A stretch of 64,000 nt of DNA, from positions 1,861,001 to 1,925,000 of the forward strand of contig NZ_AP026966.1 of NCBI RefSeq assembly GCF_027923905.1, read 5' to 3'. The notes under the pieces are model-generated. The model worked only from the letters and a program-made list of their open reading frames with translations, had not been told where the DNA came from and made no database searches. This DNA is from Massilia varians. Lineage in GTDB: Bacteria > Pseudomonadota > Gammaproteobacteria > Burkholderiales > Burkholderiaceae_D. A program made the translations under genes and the position numbers. This document shows positions 58,487-64,000 of this stretch, one piece after another; position 1 is the stretch's first letter; each line of letters begins with the position of its first letter.

Positions 58487-58956
58487 TGTCCATGCGCGGC
58501 TTCACCCTCATCGAGCTCCTGGTGACGCTGGCGATCCTGGCCCTGCTGGGAACGCTGGTGGTGCCGGTGGCCCAGGTCACGGCCCAGCGCCGCGACGAGG
58601 TGGAGCTGCGCCGCGCCCTGCGCGAGATCCGCGCCGGCATCGACGCCTACAAGAAGGCCAGCGACGAGGGCCGCGTGGCCAAGGCCGCGGGCGCCACCGG
58701 CTACCCGCCGCGCCTGGAGATGCTGGTCGAGGGCGTGCGCGACCAGAAGAGTCCGAAACAGGCGCAGATCTACTTCATGCGCCGGCTGCCGCGCGACCCC
58801 TTCCACGCCGATCCGGCGGTATCGAATGCCGAGACCTGGGGCAAGCGCAGCTATGCCAGCGAAGCGCACGAGCCGAAGGAGGGCGACGACGTCTACGACG
58901 TGTACTCGATGTCCGGGAAAACGGCCCTGAACGGCACTCCCTACAACAAGTGGTGA
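58486..58956 (+). CDS. Type II pseudopilin
   Basis: A 156-residue prepilin-like protein. A very short leader, MSMRG, is cut before FTLIELLVTLAILALLGTL, with Glu at +5. The mature domain has GYPPRLEMLVEGVRDQK and ends NGTPYNKW, like GspG relatives. It is one of two adjacent minor or alternative pseudopilins with the same GTPYxxW ending. It overlaps the secretin stop by a base. Which pseudopilin position it takes is unknown. Confidence 0.85.
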   Translation: MSMRGFTLIELLVTLAILALLGTLVVPVAQVTAQRRDEVELRRALREIRAGIDAYKKASDEGRVAKAAGATGYPPRLEMLVEGVRDQKSPKQAQIYFMRRLPRDPFHADPAVSNAETWGKRSYASEAHEPKEGDDVYDVYSMSGKTALNGTPYNKW

Positions 58957-58961
58957 ATCCG

Positions 58962-59345
58962 ATGTCCAAGCTCACGCGCCTGCGCGCCTTCACCCTGATC
59001 GAACTGCTGGTGGTGCTCGGCATCGTGGCCCTGCTGTTGACGCTGGCGGTGCCGCGCTTCTTCCCGAGCATCGACGCCACCCGCGACAGCATCCTCGAAG
59101 AGAACCTGCGCAATACGCGCGCGGTCATCGACCAGTACCGGGCGGACACCGGGCGCTATCCGGATTCGCTCGAGCAACTGGTCGAGAAGAAGTACTTGCG
59201 CGAGCTGCCGATGGACCCGATTACCGAGAGCCGCGAGAGCTGGATCGTGGAGCCGCCGCAGGAGGAAGAGCAGGGCGAAGTCGGCAACATCAGGAGCGGC
59301 GCGCCGGGCAAGGGCCGCAAGGGCACGCCCTACGCGGAGTGGTAG
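58962..59345 (+). CDS. Type II pseudopilin with Ala at -1
   Basis: A 127-residue prepilin-like protein. The leader MSKLTRLRA precedes FTLIELLVVLGIVALLLTL; Glu is at +5. The residue before the cut is Ala, not the usual Gly, so processing may be slower. The mature domain has TGRYPDSLEQLVEKKYL, as in GspG-like proteins, and ends KGTPYAEW, matching the gene before it. It follows 5 bases after that gene, and they look like an old tandem duplication. Confidence 0.8.
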   Translation: MSKLTRLRAFTLIELLVVLGIVALLLTLAVPRFFPSIDATRDSILEENLRNTRAVIDQYRADTGRYPDSLEQLVEKKYLRELPMDPITESRESWIVEPPQEEEQGEVGNIRSGAPGKGRKGTPYAEW

Positions 59346-59347
59346 CG

Positions 59348-60070
59348 GTGCGCGCCCGCCGCCAGGCCGGCTTCACCTACCTCGGCCTGATCATCTTCGT
59401 CTTCATCCTGGGCATGGTCGGCGCGGCCACGCTGAAGATCGGTTCGCTGCTGCAGCGCGCCCATGCGGAGCAGGAGCTGCTCGAGATCGGCTATCAGTTC
59501 AGCACGGCGCTGCGGACCTATGCCGAAGCGACGCCGCGCGGCCAGCCGGCCCAGCCATTGACCTTGCAGGAACTGCTGCGCGACACGCGTTTTCCGAATC
59601 CGCGCCGGCACCTGCGCAAGATCTTCGTCGACCCGGTCAGCGGCAAGGACGAATGGGGACTGGTGCGGGCGGGTGACGGCGGGCGCATCCTGGGCGTGTA
59701 CAGCCTGTCGCAGGCAAGGCCGCTCAAGGTGGCCAATTTCGACCAACGCTTCCCCGGCTTCGGGAACCGCGAACACATCGCCGACTGGAAGTTCATGGCC
59801 GAGCAGCAGGGCGCGGCGGCGCCGCTTCAGCCGCCGGCCATGGCGCCGCAGCCACAGCCGGGCGCCGCACCGCCGGCGCCGCCGGCGCCGCAGACACCGG
59901 CAGCGCCGCCCGCCGCCGAGCCGCCACCGCCCGTGCCGGAGCCGGAAGCGGCGCGGGACGAGCCGCCCGCGGAGGAGCCGGCGCCCGACAAGCCGGCCGA
60001 GGCGGACGAAGCGACGGAACCGAAGGAACCGAAGGAGCCGCCGGGCCAATCGCAGGACTCGGGCCACTAG
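59348..60070 (+). CDS. Atypical pseudopilin lacking Glu5, with Pro-rich tail
   Basis: A 240-residue protein. The leader RARRQAG precedes FTYLGLIIFVFILGMVGAA, a pilin-type helix with Gly instead of Glu at +5. The loss of Glu5 is known in the tip pseudopilin GspK. The globular part is about 30-150 and ends in Phe/Gly-rich NFDQRFPGFGN. The last 85 residues are rich in Pro, Ala and Glu and likely disordered. The GTG at 59348 has GGAG at 8 bases and is preferred over a GTG three codons upstream. It is the last gene of the secretion run. Confidence 0.75.
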   Translation: MRARRQAGFTYLGLIIFVFILGMVGAATLKIGSLLQRAHAEQELLEIGYQFSTALRTYAEATPRGQPAQPLTLQELLRDTRFPNPRRHLRKIFVDPVSGKDEWGLVRAGDGGRILGVYSLSQARPLKVANFDQRFPGFGNREHIADWKFMAEQQGAAAPLQPPAMAPQPQPGAAPPAPPAPQTPAAPPAAEPPPPVPEPEAARDEPPAEEPAPDKPAEADEATEPKEPKEPPGQSQDSGH

Positions 60071-60184
60071 GACGCTGTCCCGACAGGGAGCGCCGCGGTT
60101 CCCGGCGACGATAGAGCAGGCTCAAATCCAGGCACTGCGACGCGACGACAATGGACAGCGCCTGGACTTCCGAGACTTCCTCAC

Positions 60185-61861
60185 ATGCCTGCCTTATCCC
60201 ATGCCAGCACCGCCGCGCTGCGGGCACCGCCAGCCTGGACACGGATCCTGCCCTGGACGCTGGGCGCGGGCTTCGTCCTCGTCTTGTGCTCGGTGCTGGG
60301 CTTGCGCACCCTGGTGCCGCCCGACGAGGGACGCTACGCCGAAATGGCGCGCGAAATGTTCGTGAGCAAAGACTGGATCACGCCGCGCCTGAACGGCATC
60401 AAGTATTTCGAGAAGCCGCCGCTGCAGACCTGGATGACGGCGCTGTCCTTCTAGCTGTTCGGCCTGGGCGAATGGCAGGCACGCCTGTGGAGCTGCCTGG
60501 CCGGGCTGGCCGGCGTCGGCATGACCGGCTGGACGGCCCGGCGCCTGTACGGGCCCCGCGTCGGCCTGTACGCCGCCGCGGTCCTCGGTTCCAGCCTGTA
60601 CTGGGTGGCTTGCAGCCAGATCAGTTCTCTGGACATGGGCCTGGCGGGCATGACCACGCTGGCGCTGTGCTGCCTGCTGCTGGCCCAGCGCGACGGGGCG
60701 GCGCCGGCCGAGCGGCATCGCTGGATGCTGGCATGCTGGGCGGCCATGGCGCTGGCCGTGCTGTCCAAGGGCCTGGTCGGCATCGTGTTGCCGGCCGGGG
60801 CGCTCGCCTGCCATGCGCTCGCCATGCGTGACCCACTGGCGTGGCGCCGCCTGTACCCGGTCAGCGGCGGCCTGCTGTTCCTCGCCATCGCTGCACCCTG
60901 GTTCGTGCTGGTCTGGATGCACAATCCGGAGCACCCGCGGTTCTTCTTCATCCACGAACACGTCGAGCGCTTCCTGTTCAAGGAGCATCGCCGCGAAGCC
61001 CCATGGTGGTTCTTCCTGGCCTTGCTGGCGATGGGCAGCATTCCCTGGCTCGGCGTGCTGCCGCACAGCCTGGCGGCGGTGCGGCGCGGCGCCGGCCGGT
61101 TCCAGCCCCGCGTGCTGGTGCTGGCCTGGGTGCTGTTTACCCTCGTCTTCTTCAGCGCCTCCAGTTCCAAACTGCCGGGCTATATCCTGCCGGTCTTTCC
61201 GGCCCTGGCCCTGCTGATCGCGCTGTTTCTCGCCGAGGCCGGGCGCCGCCACCTGGCCGCCGGCGCCGCCGTGCTGTGCCTGCTGGGCCTCCTCTTGCTG
61301 GTGTTCGGTCCGATGCACGGGCGCCTGAAGATACGCGCCGGCGAGGCCGCGGCGTACGCGGCCTGCCAGCCGTGGATAGTCGGCGCCGGCCTGGCGGCGC
61401 TGGCCGGTGGCGCGCTTGGGCTGTACTGCGCGCTGCGGATGCGCCGCGATGGCGTGGTGCTGGCACTGGCGGTGGCCGGCTTCGTCTCGGTCCAGCTCCT
61501 GCTGGCGGGATACGAACCGATCGGACGCCTGCGCGCGGGAACCGCGCTGGTACCGGCCATGCGCGCCGAACTACGGGCCGACAGCATCGTCTATTCGGTG
61601 GGGACCTACGAACAATCCCTGAGTTTTTATCTGCAGCGGACCGTCGTATTGGTGAACTACCGGGACGAGTTCGACTTCGGCCTGCGCCAGGAGCCCGGCC
61701 TGGCGATCGCCTCCATCGCCGAGTTCGAGCGGCGCTGGCGGCAGAACCGGCCGGCACTCGCGATCGTGTCGCCAAGCGTGCTGCGCGAGCTGCGGCACCG
61801 GCAACTGCCCTTGCGCCTGGTCGCATCGGATGCGCGCCGCAGCATCATCACCAATCGCTGA
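60185..61861 (+). pseudogene. arnT: arnT-like glycosyltransferase (GT39/GT83) interrupted by an amber codon
   Basis: Together the two halves give a 558-codon frame like the inner-membrane 4-amino-4-deoxy-L-arabinose transferase. The N-terminal half has a first helix and the periplasmic motif [14 protein letters not shown] (Asp47, Glu48) and [21 protein letters not shown] at codon 90 (60452-60454) stops it. The same frame continues directly with LFGLGEWQARLWSCLAG and about ten more helices to 61861. There is no frameshift, only the one stop, where Tyr or another residue is expected. Either the gene is inactive, the stop is suppressed, or it is a sequence error. An internal ATG at 60521 would give an N-truncated product without the active-site loop. 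Confidence 0.85.
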
Positions 61862-61896
61862 GTGCGAGACAGCGCCGCCATCCACAGCCTGGAAAC

Positions 61897-62946
61897 ATGA
61901 TGAAAAAAATCCTCATCCTTGGCGTCAACGGCTTCATTGGCCATCACCTGTCGCAGCGCATCCTGCGAACGACCGACTGGGAAGTGTATGGCATGGACAT
62001 GCACAGCGACCGCATCGCCGATTTGCTGGGGCAGCGGCGCATGCACTTCTTCGAAGGCGACATCACCATCAACCTGGAATGGGTCGAGTACCACGTCAAG
62101 AAATGCGACGTGATCCTGCCGCTGGTGGCGGTGGCGACACCGGCGGTCTACGTCAGGGACCCGCTGCACGTGTTCGAGCTCGATTTCGAGGCCAACCTGC
62201 CGATCGTGCGCTGGGCAGCCAGGTACGGCAAGCACCTGGTGTTTCCCTCGACCTCGGAAGTGTATGGCATGAGCCGCGATGCCGAGTTCGATCCGGAGTG
62301 CTCCGAACTCGTCTATGGCCCGATCAACAAACCGCGCTGGATCTACGCCTGCGCCAAACAGCTGATGGATCGCGTGATCTGGGGCTACGGCATGGCCGGC
62401 CTGAACTTCACGCTGTTCCGTCCTTTCAACTGGATCGGATCTGGCCTGGATTCGATCCATGCGGCGAAAGAGGGCAGTTCGCGCGTGCTGACCCAGTTCC
62501 TCGGCCATATCGTGCGCGGGGAAGCGATCCACCTGGTGGATGGGGGCGAGCAGAAGCGGACCTTCACCTACGTCGACGATGGCATCGACGCCTTGCAGGC
62601 CATCATACGCAATACGGACGGCAAGGCCAGCGGTCAGATCTACAACATCGGTAATCCGGCGAACAACTGCTCGATCCGCGAGCTGGCCAATATGATGCTG
62701 GCCCTGGCCTCGGAGTATCCCGAGTATGCCGAGATGGCCGGCAAGGTGCGGCTGGTCGAGACCAGTTCCTGCGTCTATTACGGCGCCGGCTACCAGGACG
62801 TGCTGCAGCGCGTGCCGAAGATCGACAATACCCAGGCCGACCTGGACTGGTCCCCACGCACGGGCCTGGAAGAAGTGCTGCGCCGCATCTTCGATGCCTA
62901 TCGCGACCAGGTCACCCAGGCCCGTGCCCTGACTAACGGCCCATGA
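61897..62946 (+). CDS. UDP-glucuronate decarboxylase-like dehydrogenase (ArnA C-terminal type)
   Basis: A 349-residue NAD-dependent epimerase/dehydratase-family protein. The NAD site is LILGVNGFIGHHLSQRIL. VFPSTSEVYGM and the Tyr-xxx-Lys in RWIYACAKQLMDRV form the catalytic site, and FRPFNWIGSGLDSIHAAKEGSSRVLTQFL matches the ArnA dehydrogenase/UDP-4-keto-pentose synthase family. It would oxidise and decarboxylate UDP-glucuronate to UDP-4-keto-pentose, the early step of aminoarabinose synthesis, or make UDP-xylose. The ArnA formyltransferase domain is absent; it may be a separate gene. It follows the arnT-like gene by 35 bases. Confidence 0.9.
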   Translation: MMKKILILGVNGFIGHHLSQRILRTTDWEVYGMDMHSDRIADLLGQRRMHFFEGDITINLEWVEYHVKKCDVILPLVAVATPAVYVRDPLHVFELDFEANLPIVRWAARYGKHLVFPSTSEVYGMSRDAEFDPECSELVYGPINKPRWIYACAKQLMDRVIWGYGMAGLNFTLFRPFNWIGSGLDSIHAAKEGSSRVLTQFLGHIVRGEAIHLVDGGEQKRTFTYVDDGIDALQAIIRNTDGKASGQIYNIGNPANNCSIRELANMMLALASEYPEYAEMAGKVRLVETSSCVYYGAGYQDVLQRVPKIDNTQADLDWSPRTGLEEVLRRIFDAYRDQVTQARALTNGP

Positions 62947-62980
62947 GCACGGGGCCATGAGCAACGGGCCATGAACCGGG
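62937..62980 (+). repeat. Short tandem repeat over the stop codon
   Basis: Three near-copies of a 12-15-base unit around GGGCCATGAGCAAC lie in tandem, the first containing the gene's TGA stop. The remaining bases to 63005 form the gap between convergent genes and hold nothing else recognisable. Confidence 0.5.
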
Positions 62981-63005
62981 CCGGCTGGCAGCGGGGGCAG
63001 GGCCC

Positions 63006-63944
63006 TCAGCGTGGCGCCCTGTCGATGATCAGCTCGCCCGAGCGCCCGGGCACCGTGCCCCAGCATGGCGCCAGTTCCGGCAGCACGGCTTGCCGGACCG
63101 TCTCGTGGTAGGCGGCCATCGACGCCAAGCGGTAGCCCTGGGCCGCCCAGCCGGCCAACAGGTGTTCGAAAGCCGGCGCCAGCCTTTGGCCCTCCAGTTC
63201 GGCATGCAGGGTATACACGTGGTCGCGATGCCGGTTCGCCGTCAGCTGCAGCAGGTGAGCGGCAACATTGCTCCCGTCGAGCCGCCGGCCGCCGATCGTG
63301 CGCCCGAGCAGTTCGTCCAGTGTCGGCAGGGTCGTGGGCATCTGGATGCAGGATCCGCCCGGCAGGCGGTAGGGGCCGGAGCGCGGGTCGAGCAGGGTGC
63401 CGTCGTCGCGCAGCAGGGCGCGGCCATCGGAGGCATAGCGGTAGCCGGCCTTGTCGTGGCGGGCAAAGGCATGCGGGTTCATCTGCCAGCCGGCAGCCCC
63501 GCAGGTGGGCGCCGCCGCGCCGAACACCTCGACGTAGCGCCGTTCGGCGGCTTCCATCATGCGGCCGGTCCAGGCAGGGTCGCCCGTGCGTGCGCGATCC
63601 TGCCAGGCCACGTGATCCCAGGCGTGGATGCCGCATTCGAAACCGGCATCGCGTGCACAGCGCATGTCGGCGCCGGCCGCCTTGCCGATATCGGGACCGG
63701 GCAGCAGCACCCCGTACATCAGGGTCTTGATGCCGTAATGGCTCACGACCGAGCTGCGCGCGACCTTCCCGAGGAAGCCAGGCCGCAGCGCGCGCCGCAG
63801 CGCCCGGCCCGTGTGGTCCGGGCCGAGCGAAAACAGGAAGCTGGCGCCGGCGCCGCGCGCGGCGAGCATGCGTACCAGCCTCGGGACGCCTTCGCGGGTG
63901 CCGCGCAAGGTGTCGACGTCGACCTTGAGGACGAGCAGCGCCAT
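63006..63944 (-). CDS. arnD: Polysaccharide deacetylase-like ArnD (deformylase)
   Basis: A 312-residue protein of the NodB/polysaccharide-deacetylase fold. The start LLVLKVDVDTLRGTREGVPRLVRML with its Asp pair, and the HAWDHVAWQD stretch, match ArnD, which removes the formyl group from undecaprenyl-phosphate 4-formamido-arabinose. No signal peptide is evident. It reads opposite to arnT and the ArnA-like gene, with convergent 3' ends 59 bases apart. Its ATG lies 1 base after the stop of the gene upstream on the same strand, so they are coupled. Confidence 0.9.
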   Translation of the reverse strand: MALLVLKVDVDTLRGTREGVPRLVRMLAARGAGASFLFSLGPDHTGRALRRALRPGFLGKVARSSVVSHYGIKTLMYGVLLPGPDIGKAAGADMRCARDAGFECGIHAWDHVAWQDRARTGDPAWTGRMMEAAERRYVEVFGAAAPTCGAAGWQMNPHAFARHDKAGYRYASDGRALLRDDGTLLDPRSGPYRLPGGSCIQMPTTLPTLDELLGRTIGGRRLDGSNVAAHLLQLTANRHRDHVYTLHAELEGQRLAPAFEHLLAGWAAQGYRLASMAAYHETVRQAVLPELAPCWGTVPGRSGELIIDRAPR

Positions 63945-63945
63945 G

Positions 63946-64000
63946 TCAGCCCGGCTTGGTGAGCAGGGCGTCCAGTTCGGCCGGTCCGATGCGCCGGCCA
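63946..64000 (-). CDS. 3' end of a minus-strand gene upstream of arnD (partial)
   Basis: The frame reads GRRIGPAELDALLTKPG then TGA, one base before the arnD start, so it is almost certainly the end of a coupled upstream gene. The 17 codons are too few to name it. An aminoarabinose-pathway gene is plausible from context only. Confidence 0.6.
   Translation of the reverse strand, partial: GRRIGPAELDALLTKPG

Noticed and set aside
60454..60521. Treating the arnT-like region as two separate genes or as a frameshift
   Set aside because: Both halves are in the same frame and the intervening codons continue the family sequence; only one stop codon breaks it.

Overview
The window is about 64 kb of a GC-rich (strongly G/C at third positions) beta-proteobacterial chromosome. 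The XrtB-type eps cluster (EpsL-D-E-F-G, exosortase B, EpsI), proteins with PEP-CTERM tails and the codon bias point to Oxalobacteraceae of the Massilia/Duganella/Telluria type. This assignment is an inference from family content; there is no rRNA to settle it.

Layout. (1) 1-7.3 kb: a very large hybrid sensor kinase (propeller sensor, kinase, receiver, HPt) followed by a stand-alone response regulator, then an aromatic acyl-CoA ligase with a MarR repressor and a perfect 20-bp palindrome as likely operator. (2) 7.3-12.4 kb: tRNA-Arg(CCU) with its own promoter and terminator, a multi-PAS hybrid histidine kinase, and the ABC-F ATPase Uup. (3) 12.4-29.7 kb: exosortase-associated exopolysaccharide cluster: CAAX-protease-like protein, outer-membrane EpsL, priming glycosyl-1-P transferase, Gmd and Fcl (GDP-fucose), EpsD, EpsE, a REPIN-like repeat, EpsF, EpsG, XrtB, EpsI, an O-antigen-ligase/polymerase-like protein, a flippase and two glycosyltransferases. 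(4) 29.9-43.4 kb: second part of the polysaccharide region: secreted heparinase-like lyase closed by a strong terminator, GT14 enzyme coupled to a cation efflux transporter, two GT4 enzymes, a second heparinase-like protein, a WecB/TagA/CpsF transferase, GalE, an NDP-sugar pyrophosphorylase and ManC. (5) 43.4-50.4 kb: exported accessory proteins: a TLDc-like PEP-CTERM protein, a TIGR03790-like protein, a 1001-residue extracellular nuclease, a second PEP-CTERM protein and two small exported Cys-containing proteins. (6) 50.5-60.1 kb: an eleven-gene type II secretion-like machine mixing GspG/F/E/D with PilM/N/O/P-like inner-membrane parts and three further pseudopilins, almost all overlapping or nearly touching. 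(7) 60.1-64 kb: lipid A aminoarabinose genes: an arnT interrupted by one in-frame amber codon, an ArnA-dehydrogenase-like gene, and on the minus strand arnD and the tail of another gene.

How it fits together. ManC, Gmd and Fcl supply GDP-mannose and GDP-fucose; the priming transferase and glycosyltransferases build a lipid-linked repeat; flippase, polymerase-like protein, EpsE/F/G and EpsL move and polymerise it. XrtB sorts PEP-CTERM proteins, two of which are nearby. The secretion machine, nuclease and lyases would act on the same outer surface or matrix. The hybrid type II/type IV pilus-like machine, with a probable tip pseudopilin lacking Glu5 and an EF-hand-like loop in its PilP/GspC-like part, is the most unusual system here. 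No CRISPR array, transposase, phage gene or rRNA was seen.
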